Notes: generated from the sequence alone by a model not told the origin. A stretch of 64,000 bases of DNA from Simplicispira sp. 125 (GCF_003096555.1 NZ_QEKM01000001.1:3286001-3350000), one strand, 5' to 3'; counted from the first letter of the stretch, positions 37,879 through 46,076 are shown. Numbers and translations are program-made.

Positions 37879-38490
37879 TCAGTTCGTGGGGAGCGCCAGT
37901 CCTTCCCAGCGTTTGTTGAGCGCGTGCGCAACGCCCAGCAAATCCAGCACGCGCGCCACGCTGGCATCCACGATGTCGGCAATGCTTTGTGGGTGCAGGT
38001 AGAAGGCGGGCACGGGAGGGCAGACGATGGCGCCCATCTCGGTCACGCTGACCATGTTGCGCAAGTGGCCCAGGTGCAGCGGGGTTTCGCGCGCCATCAG
38101 CACCAGGCGGCGGCGCTCTTTGAGCGCCACGTCGGCGGCGCGGGTGAGCAGGTTGTCTGACAGGCTGTGCGCTACGGAAGCGAGCGTGCGCATGGAGCAC
38201 GGCGCCACCACCATGCCCGCGCATTGAAACGAGCCGCTGGCAATGCTGGCACCGACATTGCGCGCGTCGTGTGCCTGGTGTGCCAGCGCCTCGACAGCGG
38301 GGCGTTCCATGCCCAGCTCGTGGCGCAGCGTGCGCCAGCCGGCGTCCGACACGACCAGGTGCGACTCGGCGCCTGGGCATTCGCGCAGCACCTGCAGCAG
38401 GCGCACACCATAGATGGCGCCGCTGGCGCCCGAGATGCCGACGATGATGCGCTGGGGACTGGCCGCTGCGCTGGCCTGGGCCGCGCTCAT
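37879..38490 (-). CDS. ubiX: Flavin prenyltransferase UbiX
   Basis: Makes prenylated FMN, the cofactor of UbiD, from FMN and dimethylallyl phosphate; 203 aa. The flavin-binding VGISGASGAIYGVRLL motif lies near residue 17, SDAGWRTLRHE-like near 48, and the prenyl/phosphate-binding region APCSMRTLASVAHSLSDNLL near 97, followed by ERRRLVLMARETPLH. All match UbiX/Pad1. The ATG overlaps the stop of the DGC-type gene (ATGA), so ubiX is translated with the ubiUVT group. Confidence 0.95.
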   Translation of the reverse strand: MSAAQASAAASPQRIIVGISGASGAIYGVRLLQVLRECPGAESHLVVSDAGWRTLRHELGMERPAVEALAHQAHDARNVGASIASGSFQCAGMVVAPCSMRTLASVAHSLSDNLLTRAADVALKERRRLVLMARETPLHLGHLRNMVSVTEMGAIVCPPVPAFYLHPQSIADIVDASVARVLDLLGVAHALNKRWEGLALPTN

Positions 38491-38912
38491 GCGACCCGCA
38501 AGGCGGGTGCGTCCGCCGTGGTGGAGTCCGCAGGGCCGCCGAGCGGATGCGCCAACAGGTCGGCCTGCACTTGCTCCAGCACGGTGTTCGCCTGTGCGGG
38601 GTCAAAGTCTTCGTGGCGGCGTTTTTTGACGCCGTATTGCTGCAGCTGGTAATGCCGGTCGGCGGTGATGCCGTGGCGCGAGAGGCAGCCTTGCACGCAG
38701 TTGAGCGGGCAACCGTCCAGCGCAATGATGGGGCGGCCCGAGCGCGCGGTGCGCACCAGGCTGGCCACGTCGCCGCCGACACCGGCAATGCACGACATCT
38801 CGGCCACACCGGCACGGTCCAGGCGCAGCGCGACATGGTTGGCCAGCTGCGCGGCGCTGGAGCAGCCCGAGCAGGAATACACCAGGGGACGGGGATCGGC
38901 GGCGCTGCTCAT
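38487..38912 (-). CDS. DGC-type putative zinc/metal-binding cysteine protein
   Basis: A 141-aa soluble protein with the conserved cysteines of the DGC family: C-x2-C near the N terminus (YSCSGCSSAAQ), EMSCIAGVGGD, and DGCPLNCVQGCLSRHG, whose D-G-C signature names the family. Function is unproven; metal or Fe-S binding is assumed. It is locked between ubiT and ubiX with 4-bp overlaps on both sides, which suggests a role in the oxygen-independent ubiquinone pathway, for example cluster delivery or maintenance. The ATG at 38912 was chosen because it gives the overlap and places the first Cys pair near the N terminus. Confidence 0.75.
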   Translation of the reverse strand: MSSAADPRPLVYSCSGCSSAAQLANHVALRLDRAGVAEMSCIAGVGGDVASLVRTARSGRPIIALDGCPLNCVQGCLSRHGITADRHYQLQQYGVKKRRHEDFDPAQANTVLEQVQADLLAHPLGGPADSTTADAPALRVA

Positions 38913-39421
38913 GGCTGGGCGCCGGGATAGAGTGGGTCGGCGGCGCGCGTGCCGGGGCGCAGCTTCGCCAGGCGCGAGAGCACCTGGCGCGGCGCCCACT
39001 GCTGCAGGTCGAGCACGGGCAGCTCCAGTGCGTCGAGCGTGTTCTTCACCACCAAGCCCAGCTCGGTGTCGCCTTCCATGACCAGGCGGCGGTTGAAGAA
39101 CAGCGTGTCGGGGTCTTGCTGGCGCTGTGCGAGCAGCAAAAAATCGTGTGCGCTGGCACTGATACACAGGTCGGTTTCCATCTGGCGGGCGCGGGGAGCA
39201 AAGGCGCCGCCTGTCCAGGTGAAGTCAAAAGTGACGTGTGCATCGCGCACCTGGATGCGCAGGCGTTTGTTCAGCAGCATCTCGCCCACATCACGCGGCA
39301 ACTGGCGCGCCACCCCCAGGTTGAGCGCGGTAACCAGCAGGAGCGAGCCCGGATACGCCGGCAGCCGCCCGGTAAGCGCCGCCAGCGGTGCGGGCAGGGT
39401 GAAGGGGGTGGGGGCGTTCAT
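38909..39421 (-). CDS. ubiT: UbiT, SCP2-type lipid-binding factor of anaerobic ubiquinone synthesis
   Basis: Accessory protein of 170 aa with an SCP2 sterol-carrier-like fold; in E. coli UbiT (YhbT) is needed with UbiU and UbiV to make ubiquinone without oxygen, probably by holding the isoprenoid intermediates. Visible family features: PLLLV-like start of the fold (PGSLLLVTALNLGVARQLP), the DVGEMLLNKRLRIQVRDA segment, DLCISASAHDFLLLAQRQQDPDTLFFNRRLVMEGDTELGL split by short turns, and KNTLDALELP. The last two are highly typical. It is followed by the DGC-type gene with an ATGA overlap. Confidence 0.9.
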   Translation of the reverse strand: MNAPTPFTLPAPLAALTGRLPAYPGSLLLVTALNLGVARQLPRDVGEMLLNKRLRIQVRDAHVTFDFTWTGGAFAPRARQMETDLCISASAHDFLLLAQRQQDPDTLFFNRRLVMEGDTELGLVVKNTLDALELPVLDLQQWAPRQVLSRLAKLRPGTRAADPLYPGAQP

Positions 39422-39454
39422 GGCGTTCCTTTGCTGTGGATGTATTGCATCACA

Positions 39455-39500
39455 TTTGATAGCTGCTTGCGCTTTACCAGTATGCGTTAGAGGTGGTTTT
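39455..39500. repeat. Dispersed palindromic repeat, copy 4 (reverse orientation)
   Basis: TTTGATAGCTGCTTGCGCTT through TTAGAGGTGGTTTT, a diverged copy with an imperfect stem. It lies between ubiV and ubiT inside the cluster, so it probably does not fully stop transcription. Confidence 0.65.
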
Positions 39501-39532
39501 CGCTTGTATTTTCAATGGTGTCAGAAGGGACT

Positions 39533-40450
39533 TCAGGTTGCAACCATTGCCTCGGCATCCACCAGATCCAGCCCGGGCAGGCCGTGCCAATAGCCGTTGC
39601 AGCTCTGGTCAGGCACCAGGGGCTGTAGTTGCGTGCGCGCTTCGTGCGGCGCCAGGGTGCCCCGGCGCACGGCATCAAACAGGGCGACGATGGCACCCGT
39701 GTGCTGCGCCTGCGGGCTGATGCGCGCCACGGCGACGCCCATGCGTTGCATGCGCGGCAGTTCGTCGATCAGGTTGTGCACGCGGGCCGATTGCGTCTGG
39801 ATGCCGTTGAGTACCAGAAAGTCCTCGCTCTCGCGCGTCTTGAGCATCAGGCCGTCGGGATGGTCCATGCAGGCGAACTGGCAGTCGTCCTTGGGCAGGT
39901 TGCGCTGGCGCGCGGTGAAGCACCGTGCCGAGAAGGCGAGCGGCATGCGGCCATAGGCGAACACTTCGGTCTGCAGAGCCTTCGGGCCTTCCTCGATCAG
40001 GGCGGAAAGGTCCTGGTGCTTCATCTCCAGCGGCGCCACCCAGCGCGTGGCGCCCAGCGAGGCCAGCCAGGAGAGCGAGGGCTGGTTGTAGATGTTCAGG
40101 TGCAGGCCGCCGACAAAAGGGCGCTGATCGGCCAGGCGCTGTACGGCGCCCATGTCGTTGGCTTCGATGAGGTAATCGAGGTTGCCGGTGACCTTGTGCA
40201 TGGCACTCACTTCGACACCCGATTCGAGCAGCACCTGCGTGGAAAGCACGGCCTCCTTGCCCGCGTCGCGCATCAGGTCGGCAATGTCGATCCAGTCGGA
40301 AAAGCGCAGCTCATGGCGGCGCGAGCACACGGTTTCGCCCAGGTAGACGATGTCCACCGGCGAGGCGGCGATGGCCTCATAGAAATCAAAAATGGTCTGG
40401 CGCGGCCAGTAGTACTGCAGCGCACCGAGGGAGAGTTTCAAACCGGACAT
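39533..40450 (-). CDS. ubiV: UbiV, [4Fe-4S] subunit of oxygen-independent ubiquinone hydroxylation
   Basis: U32-peptidase-family protein of 305 aa that forms a heterodimer with UbiU to hydroxylate the ubiquinone ring without oxygen. The four cluster cysteines match E. coli UbiV: one in GETVCSRRHE near residue 40 and three in ARCFTARQRNLPKDDCQFAC, with the same 13- and 4-residue spacings. Other landmarks are LGALQYYWPR at the N terminus and LNIYNQPSL. It starts 5 bp after the ubiU stop, so the two subunits are co-translated. Confidence 0.95.
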   Translation of the reverse strand: MSGLKLSLGALQYYWPRQTIFDFYEAIAASPVDIVYLGETVCSRRHELRFSDWIDIADLMRDAGKEAVLSTQVLLESGVEVSAMHKVTGNLDYLIEANDMGAVQRLADQRPFVGGLHLNIYNQPSLSWLASLGATRWVAPLEMKHQDLSALIEEGPKALQTEVFAYGRMPLAFSARCFTARQRNLPKDDCQFACMDHPDGLMLKTRESEDFLVLNGIQTQSARVHNLIDELPRMQRMGVAVARISPQAQHTGAIVALFDAVRRGTLAPHEARTQLQPLVPDQSCNGYWHGLPGLDLVDAEAMVAT

Positions 40451-40455
40451 TGTTC

Positions 40456-41511
40456 TTACTTCCAGGGACGGTGGTAGGCGCCCAGGGTGTGCTGCTGGCC
40501 CTCGGCAACCTGGTCCAGGCTGGCCATCCAGGTGGTCTTGGGGGCATAACGCAAGGGGTCGGCCAGACAGTTGTCGATGGCTTCGCGCCAGACTTTGGTG
40601 ACCTGGGCGGCGTAGGCGGGGCTGCGCTGGCGGCCTTCAATTTTCACGGCGCGCACGCCGATCTTCATCAGTTCGGGCAACAGCTCCAGCGTGTTCAGAC
40701 TGGTCGGCTCTTCGATGGCGTAGTAGTTGGTGTCTTCGGCCACGTCAAAGCGCCCTTTGCACAGCGTGGGGTAGCCCGCGTTTTCACCGGAGGCGTAGCG
40801 GTCGATCAGCACGCCGTTCAGGCGCGACTCCAGCCCCTTGGGCGTTTCCTGCCAGCGTACCGACTTGGGCGGCGAGCACACGCCGTGCGTGTTGGGCGAC
40901 TCGCCCGTCACATAGGACGACAGGGCGCAGCGCCCCTCCACCATCACGCACAGGCTGCCAAAACCAAAAACTTCGATCTCCACCGGCGTGCGGTCGATCA
41001 CACGCCGCACCTGCTCCATCGACAGCACGCGCGGCAGCACGGCGCGCACGATGCCGAACTGCTCGCGGTAGAAGTTGATGGCGTCGGCACTGGTGGCCGA
41101 GCCCTGGACCGACAGGTGCAGGCGCAGCTGGGGGTGGTGCAGCGCGGCGTACTGCATGAGCCCTGGGTCGGCCAGGATGACGGCGTCCACGCCCAGGTCC
41201 ACGGCTTTGTCCACTGCCGCGCGCCAGGGCGCGGGGTTGGCGGCCTGCGGGTAGGTGTTGAGCGCCATGAACACCTTGCAGCCCTTGGTGTGGGCGTAGG
41301 CAATGCCGCTGGCGATGGCGGCTTCGTCAAAGTTCAGTCCGGCGAAGTTGCGGGCATTGGTGGCGTCGCGCAGGCCCAGGTAGACGCAGCTGGCGCCGTT
41401 GTCCACTGCGGCCTTGAGGGCAGGCAGGCTGCCTGCGGGGCAGACCAGTTCAAAGGGCGCGGCAGCCCCTTCAGGGGCGGGTGCGCTGGGGGAGGGGGTC
41501 AAAGTTTGCAT
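40456..41511 (-). CDS. ubiU: UbiU, [4Fe-4S] subunit of oxygen-independent ubiquinone hydroxylation
   Basis: Partner of UbiV in oxygen-independent ring hydroxylation, 351 aa. The four cluster cysteines occur in GSLCVMVEGRC, HGVCSPPK and YPTLCKGRFD, with spacings of 7, 17 and 39 residues identical to E. coli UbiU. The N-terminal ELVCPAGSLPALKAAVDNGA and GLRDATNARNFAGLNF are also diagnostic. The ATG at 41511 adds about 20 residues before the usual start; no strong ribosome binding site is visible there. First gene of the ubiUVT-DGC-ubiX group, with an FNR/Dnr-type site 83 bp upstream. Confidence 0.95.
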   Translation of the reverse strand: MQTLTPSPSAPAPEGAAAPFELVCPAGSLPALKAAVDNGASCVYLGLRDATNARNFAGLNFDEAAIASGIAYAHTKGCKVFMALNTYPQAANPAPWRAAVDKAVDLGVDAVILADPGLMQYAALHHPQLRLHLSVQGSATSADAINFYREQFGIVRAVLPRVLSMEQVRRVIDRTPVEIEVFGFGSLCVMVEGRCALSSYVTGESPNTHGVCSPPKSVRWQETPKGLESRLNGVLIDRYASGENAGYPTLCKGRFDVAEDTNYYAIEEPTSLNTLELLPELMKIGVRAVKIEGRQRSPAYAAQVTKVWREAIDNCLADPLRYAPKTTWMASLDQVAEGQQHTLGAYHRPWK

Positions 41512-41593
41512 GCGGTCGGGGTTTGGACGCGGGCGCACAGAAAGGCGCCATCGCACAGCGCGCAACGATACGCTGCGGCAAATACCCATGTCC

Positions 41594-41607
41594 TGACATT
41601 TGTCAAG
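41594..41607 (-). promoter_or_regulatory. FNR/Dnr-type binding site upstream of ubiU
   Basis: Minus-strand TTGACAAATGTCAG; its core TGACA-AA-TGTCA... reads as a 12-bp palindrome (41595-41606). It fits the relaxed TTGAY-N4-RTCAA pattern. A TATCGT -10 candidate (41565-41570) would put it near -42 of the ubiU transcript. MFS transporter control from the other side is also possible. Confidence 0.45.
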
Positions 41608-41705
41608 ATCACCGGCAATGCCCGATGACCTGCATCGGACATGTTTCCGCTGCGCGGCAGCGATGGCAGCTTCCAGGGAAGTGGCGGACAATAAGTGCAC
41701 ACACT

Positions 41706-42896
41706 ATGAACAAGAATCTGTGGCTGCTTGCCCTCTGCCAGGGCCTTCTATTGACCAACAACGTGGTCTTTATCGCCATCAACGGCCTGGTCGGGCTGCA
41801 ACTGGCGCCTTTTGGCTGGATGGCGACGCTGCCCGTGATGGGCTACGTGGTCGGCGGCGCGCTCTCCACACCGTTGGTGGCGGCAAGCCAGGCCCGGTGG
41901 GGCAGGCGTGCCTCTTTTCAACTGGGGCTGGCCATCGCCTTCCTGTCGGCTGCGTTGTGCGCCTGGGCGGCCTTCAGCGCCAGTTTCTGGCTGCTGTGCG
42001 CGGCCACGGTGATTGCGGGTTACTACAACGCCAACGGCCAACTCTACCGTTTTGCTGCCGCCGAGCTGGCCGCACCGTCGTTCCGTGAAAAAGCGGTGTC
42101 GCTGGTGCTGGCCGGCGGCCTCATCGGTGCCGTGGCGGGGCCCAATCTGGCAAGTGGCACGCGCACGTTGTTTGCCATACCGTTTGCGGGCGCCTACATC
42201 GCGCTCATGCTGGTGGCCTTGCTGTCCATGGTCTGTATGGCCGCAGTGCGCTTTGAAGACATGGCGCCACCGGCGCCCAGTGCTGCCGCACCGCCCGTCG
42301 GCCGTTCTTTGGGGATGTTGCTGCGCCAGCCCGCTTTTGCCGTGGCAGTGCTGGGCGCTGCGCTGGGCTATGGGGTGATGAACCTGTTGATGGCCGCCAC
42401 GCCGCTGGCCATGCAGGTGTGCGGCTTTGGCTTCGATGCGGCCGCGCTGGTGCTCGAGTGGCACGTGATCGGCATGTTCGCTCCCGGTTTCTTCACCGGC
42501 CATCTGATTAAACGCCTGGGTACGCTGCAGGTGATGCTCATTGGTGTGGTCCTGAACCTGGCGTGTGTCGGTATTGCGCTGTCAGGCCAGGACATCATGC
42601 ACTTCACCGCCGCCCTGTTCCTGCTGGGCGTGGGCTGGAATTTTCTGTTCACCGGCAGCACGACGCTGGCGATCACGGCCTACCGTCCCGAAGAAAAGGA
42701 CCGTGCCCAGGGTGCCATCAACTTCTTCGTCTTTGCCACCATGGCGGTGACCTCGCTGGCTTCGGGGGCGCTGGTCACCACCAGCGGCTGGTCCTGGCTG
42801 AACCTGGCTTCGCTGCCGCCGCTGCTGCTCACGGGCGGCGCGCTCTTGTGGCTTATCGCACGCCAGCGCCGCACGGCAGCGGGCGCCTCAAGTTGA
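41706..42896 (+). CDS. MFS transporter, substrate unknown
   Basis: Major facilitator superfamily protein of 396 aa with 12 predicted helices. The first helix is LWLLALCQGLLLTNNVVFIAI; the loop 2-3 motif is ASQARWGRRASFQLGLAIAF, a form of the conserved GxLaDrxGrR motif. The second half opens at LLRQPAFAVAVLGAALGYGVMNL. No substrate-specific motif is recognised; YnfM/arabinose-type exporters are the nearest type by feel. The ATG at 41706 was chosen because it precedes helix 1. Transcribed divergently from ubiU across about 195 bp; the next gene is 145 bp downstream. Confidence 0.85.
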   Translation: MNKNLWLLALCQGLLLTNNVVFIAINGLVGLQLAPFGWMATLPVMGYVVGGALSTPLVAASQARWGRRASFQLGLAIAFLSAALCAWAAFSASFWLLCAATVIAGYYNANGQLYRFAAAELAAPSFREKAVSLVLAGGLIGAVAGPNLASGTRTLFAIPFAGAYIALMLVALLSMVCMAAVRFEDMAPPAPSAAAPPVGRSLGMLLRQPAFAVAVLGAALGYGVMNLLMAATPLAMQVCGFGFDAAALVLEWHVIGMFAPGFFTGHLIKRLGTLQVMLIGVVLNLACVGIALSGQDIMHFTAALFLLGVGWNFLFTGSTTLAITAYRPEEKDRAQGAINFFVFATMAVTSLASGALVTTSGWSWLNLASLPPLLLTGGALLWLIARQRRTAAGASS

Positions 42897-43041
42897 GCGG
42901 CTGCGTTGGCGCGCTTCCAGGCGCATACTGGCAAGTTCTGTCGAAAGCTTCGCTGGGCGCAAGCAGTCGATGGCATTGAAGTGTGCGTTCCCGGTGTCGC
43001 CGGGTCGCGCTATCGAAGCATTTTTTTATCTGGAGAGAGCC

Positions 43042-43512
43042 ATGGGCTTGCTTGATTCTGTTTTGGGTTCCGTGATCAATGCGCAAGGGCAAGGCGGCCG
43101 CAACGAAGGTGGTCTGGGCGCCTTGGGTGGCTTGGTGGCCATGGCTGCCCAGAATCCCCAGTTGGTGCCGGCCGTCATGGGCATGCTGGCCAACGACGGC
43201 CCGCACGGCGGTCTGGGCGGGCTGATCACCAAATTTCAGCAGGCGGGGCTGGGCGAGGTGATGGCTTCTTGGCTGGGCAATGGCGCCAACCAGAGCGTGA
43301 CGGGTGACCAGCTCACGCGCGCCCTGGGCCCCGACCTGTTTTCGCAACTCGGTGCCCGGATGGGCGTGGGATCGGGCGAGGCCGCGTCCCAGCTCTCGCA
43401 GGTGCTGCCGGGTCTGATCGACCAGCTGACCCCGCACGGCCAGGCACCGGCAGGGGGGGTGGGCAATGCCGCAGACCTGATGGGGGTGCTGGGTGGTTTG
43501 CTGCAAAAATAA
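43042..43512 (+). CDS. YidB-like DUF937 protein
   Basis: Small soluble protein of 156 aa. The family signature is clear: GLLDSVLGSVI at the N terminus, GGLGGLITKFQQAGLGEVMASWLGNG in the middle, and repeated Gly-Leu-rich helices ending in DLMGVLGGLLQK. DUF937/YidB proteins have no firm function. GGAGAG lies 6 nt before the ATG at 43042, which decides the start. The TAA stop is formed by the first bases of a dispersed repeat (copy 5). Confidence 0.85.
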   Translation: MGLLDSVLGSVINAQGQGGRNEGGLGALGGLVAMAAQNPQLVPAVMGMLANDGPHGGLGGLITKFQQAGLGEVMASWLGNGANQSVTGDQLTRALGPDLFSQLGARMGVGSGEAASQLSQVLPGLIDQLTPHGQAPAGGVGNAADLMGVLGGLLQK

Positions 43513-43556
43513 TAGCTGTTAGCGCTTGTCTATAAAGCGCTAGAGCCTTATTTTTG
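43505..43556. repeat. Dispersed palindromic repeat, copy 5 (reverse orientation)
   Basis: Perfect 8-bp stem TAGCGCTT/AAGCGCTA (43520-43527 with 43535-43542), 7-nt loop, flanked by A- and T-rich arms so it could terminate both ways. It contains the stop codons of both convergent genes: TAA of yidB (43510-43512) and TAA of the hydrolase (43548-43550, minus strand). Confidence 0.88.
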
Positions 43557-44438
43557 TATTGTTTTCAGTGGAAAGCGCGCGTCCAGCCACTGGCGCAGCG
43601 CTGCGAAGACCGGCGCGGCATCCTGCTCGTTGAACAGTTCGTGCCAGAGCGATTCAAAACACCGTGATTCCACCACGCCACGCGGTGCTGCGGCGGCAAA
43701 GGCCGCGCTGCCGGCGGGCTGCACCAGACGGTCGTCACCCGCCCACATGAGCAGCGTGGGCACGCCCCAGTGCGCTGCACGCGCCACGGTGGCGGGGCCG
43801 CCGTCTGCGATGAAGCGGGCCAGGCGTGCACTGATGCGGTCGTGGCACAGCGGGTCGGCCTGGTAAGCCGTGACCACCGTCGGATCATGCGAGAGGTATT
43901 GGGCATCAAGCCCGTTGCTGATGCGCAGGTTGGGCGCTACGCCCGGCAGCGTGGCCAGCAGGACTTTTTGCACTGCGTTCAACCCCGGATCGAGCGCGGG
44001 GGAGGACAGCACCAGTGCGTCCACCGGCCGCAGGTGCATGGCGACAAAACGTGCCGCCACCAGGCCGCCCATGCTGTGGCCCAACAGCACCAGCGGCAGG
44101 CCTTCGGGTGCGCGGGCACGTGTGGCGTCCACCATGTCGGCCAGGTCGTCGAGCAGGCGCATGTCGTGGTTCAGTCCGCCGCGCGGCCCGCCCGACTGGC
44201 CGTGGCCGTACTGGTCATAGGCGCGCACTGCAAAACCCCAGGCATTGAGGTGGTGCGCCACTGCGTGGTAGCGCCCCGCATATTCACCCAGGCCGTGCAC
44301 CAGCAGCACGGTGCCGCGCTGGGGCCGGGCATCGGCCAACGGCCAGTCATACACCGCCAGGTTCTCACCGTCGCTGGCGGTGTAGGCGGTCAGGGTGAAG
44401 TCGGCGGTATCGAACATGGGATGCGCAGCAGGGTTCAT
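43548..44438 (-). CDS. Alpha/beta hydrolase, monoacylglycerol-lipase-like
   Basis: Serine hydrolase of 296 aa in the monoglyceride lipase / lysophospholipase group. The oxyanion segment VLLVHGLGEYAGRY lies near residue 45, AYDQYGHGQSGGPRG near 75, the nucleophile elbow LGHSMGGLVAARF near 120, the Asp in MWAGDDRLVQPAG near 230 and the His in SLWHELFNE near 262. The HGxGEHxxRY-type start and YDQxGHGxSxGxRG loop are typical of this lipase group. Cytoplasmic, as no signal peptide is seen. The last Lys codon and stop lie in a dispersed repeat. Confidence 0.88.
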   Translation of the reverse strand: MNPAAHPMFDTADFTLTAYTASDGENLAVYDWPLADARPQRGTVLLVHGLGEYAGRYHAVAHHLNAWGFAVRAYDQYGHGQSGGPRGGLNHDMRLLDDLADMVDATRARAPEGLPLVLLGHSMGGLVAARFVAMHLRPVDALVLSSPALDPGLNAVQKVLLATLPGVAPNLRISNGLDAQYLSHDPTVVTAYQADPLCHDRISARLARFIADGGPATVARAAHWGVPTLLMWAGDDRLVQPAGSAAFAAAAPRGVVESRCFESLWHELFNEQDAAPVFAALRQWLDARFPLKTIQK

Positions 44439-44476
44439 GGGGCAGGTGAATGCAGACTGTTGGCATGATAGGTGTT

Positions 44477-44577
44477 ATTCCATTTCTAAATCACCCGTGT
44501 CGTTGTGGCTTCGCCTTGCCGTGCTACAGCACTGTCTGCGGCTTCGCGCCTAGACACGAATGATTTGGAAACGGAAT
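44477..44577. repeat. 101-bp imperfect palindrome (MITE-like long hairpin)
   Basis: Left arm 44477-44501 (ATTCCATTTCTAAATCACCC and on to GTGTC) pairs with right arm 44553-44577 with about 5 mismatches in 25 bp. A perfect GTGCT-AC-AGCAC stem sits at the centre, with two GGCTTCGCC-like mini-hairpins beside it. It fills most of the gap between the hydrolase and the M20 peptidase. No target duplication was seen. Confidence 0.55.
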
Positions 44578-44615
44578 GTCAGGCCCGGCGTGTTCAGCCG
44601 AGCCACGGGCACCCG

Positions 44616-46076
44616 TCAGGGCATTGCCGCAATCACCTGCGCCACGGCGGCCGTGAGTTTCTTGGCGTAGGGCACGTGCAGGAATTCGTTGGGGCCGTGG
44701 GCGTTGCTTTTGGGGCCGAGTACGCCGCACACCATCATCTGTGCTTTGGGAAAACCCTGGCTGAGCATGCCCATCAGCGGGATCGTACCGCCTTGGCCAA
44801 TGAAGCCGCAGGACGCGCCGAAATGTGCCTGGCTGGCGGCGTTGAGCGCGCTCTCAAACCACGGCGCGGTCTCGGGTGCGTTCCAGCCGTTGGCACCGCT
44901 GGCGCTCTCCCAGGTCACCTTGGCCTGGTAGGGGGCGTTGTCTTCGAGCAGCGCCTTCATCTCCTGCACGCAACCAGCGGCATCCACCAGCGGCGGCAGG
45001 CGCAGGGACAGCTTGAACGCGGTGTAGGGGCGCAGCACGTTGCCTGCGTCCTGCAGGGCCGGAAAGCCGTCGGCCCCGGTCACGCTGAGCGTGGGTTCCC
45101 AGGTGCGCTTGAGCAGCGCCTGCACCGGGTCTTGCGTGGTGGGCAGCGCAAACGCCGTGGAGCCGCCGCAGTCATAGTGCGCCCAGGGAAAGCGCCGGTA
45201 CACCTCTTCGCCCAGGATGGCCGCGGTGGCGCGGGCCTGCGCCAGCCGCTCGGGCGGCACCTCGCAGTGGAAGCTGGCGGGCAGCAGGCGGCCTGTGGCG
45301 CTGTCTTCGAGCCGGTCGAGCACCTGGCGCATGATGCGAAACGACGAAGGCACCAGGCCCGAGGCGTCGCCCGAGTGGATGCCTTCGGTCAATATTTCCA
45401 CCTTCAGCGTGCCGCTGGCCATGCCGCGCAGGCTGGTGGTGAGCCAGAGCTGGTCGTAGTTGCCAGCGCCCGAATCGAGGCAGACCACCAGTGCCACATC
45501 GCCCAGGCGCCCCTTGAGCGCGTCGATGTAGGGCAGCAGGTCGCGTGAGCCGCTTTCCTCGCTGGTCTCGATCAAACCGACGATGCGCGGGTGCGGCACG
45601 CCCTGGCGCTGGAGTTCCTGCACCGCGGCAATGCTGGCGTACACCGCATAGCCATCGTCGGCGCCGCCGCGGCCGTAGAGCTTGCCATCCTCATACTTCG
45701 GCGTCCAGGGGCCCAGGTCGGCGCGCCAGCCGGAGAATTCGGGTTGCTTGTCCAGGTGCCCATACATCAGCACCGTCTGGGGCGAGGCAGCTTGCGTGGC
45801 GGCGATTTCAAAGAACAGCACTGGCGTGCGGCCCGGCAGGCGCACCACCTCCAGCGTGAGGCCTGCCACCTTCTGGTCTTCCACCCAGGCGGCGGCATTG
45901 CGCACCACGGTCTCGAGCAGGCCGTGCTGCTCCCAGTCCGGGGCGAACAGGGGCGATTTGGCCGGAATGCGGATGTAGTCCGTGAGCTGCGGCAGGATGC
46001 GCTCGTCCCAGACGTGGCCAATGCGTTCCAGCGCGGGGGCCGGTTGCAGGGTGTGGGTAGGGATTCGGGCGTTCAT
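44616..46076 (-). CDS. M20-family metallopeptidase (dipeptidase-like)
   Basis: Zinc-dependent peptidase of 486 aa, probably cleaving dipeptides or N-acyl amino acids in the cytoplasm. Metal ligands: His in MYGHLDKQPEF near 108, Asp in GRGGADDGYAVYAS near 141, Glu-Glu in IETSEESGSRDLLP near 175, Asp in CLDSGAG near 202 and His in NAHGPNEFL near 462. The lid/dimerisation domain is inserted at about 215-385. The ATG at 46076 was chosen over an adjacent GTG because GAGGAG lies 7 nt upstream. It is monocistronic. Confidence 0.9.
   Translation of the reverse strand: MNARIPTHTLQPAPALERIGHVWDERILPQLTDYIRIPAKSPLFAPDWEQHGLLETVVRNAAAWVEDQKVAGLTLEVVRLPGRTPVLFFEIAATQAASPQTVLMYGHLDKQPEFSGWRADLGPWTPKYEDGKLYGRGGADDGYAVYASIAAVQELQRQGVPHPRIVGLIETSEESGSRDLLPYIDALKGRLGDVALVVCLDSGAGNYDQLWLTTSLRGMASGTLKVEILTEGIHSGDASGLVPSSFRIMRQVLDRLEDSATGRLLPASFHCEVPPERLAQARATAAILGEEVYRRFPWAHYDCGGSTAFALPTTQDPVQALLKRTWEPTLSVTGADGFPALQDAGNVLRPYTAFKLSLRLPPLVDAAGCVQEMKALLEDNAPYQAKVTWESASGANGWNAPETAPWFESALNAASQAHFGASCGFIGQGGTIPLMGMLSQGFPKAQMMVCGVLGPKSNAHGPNEFLHVPYAKKLTAAVAQVIAAMP

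Noticed and set aside
37517..38002. 161-codon plus-strand frame in the ubiD-ubiX gap
   Set aside because: It runs into ubiX on the other strand, is Cys/Ser/Arg-rich, has no ribosome binding site and resembles no family.
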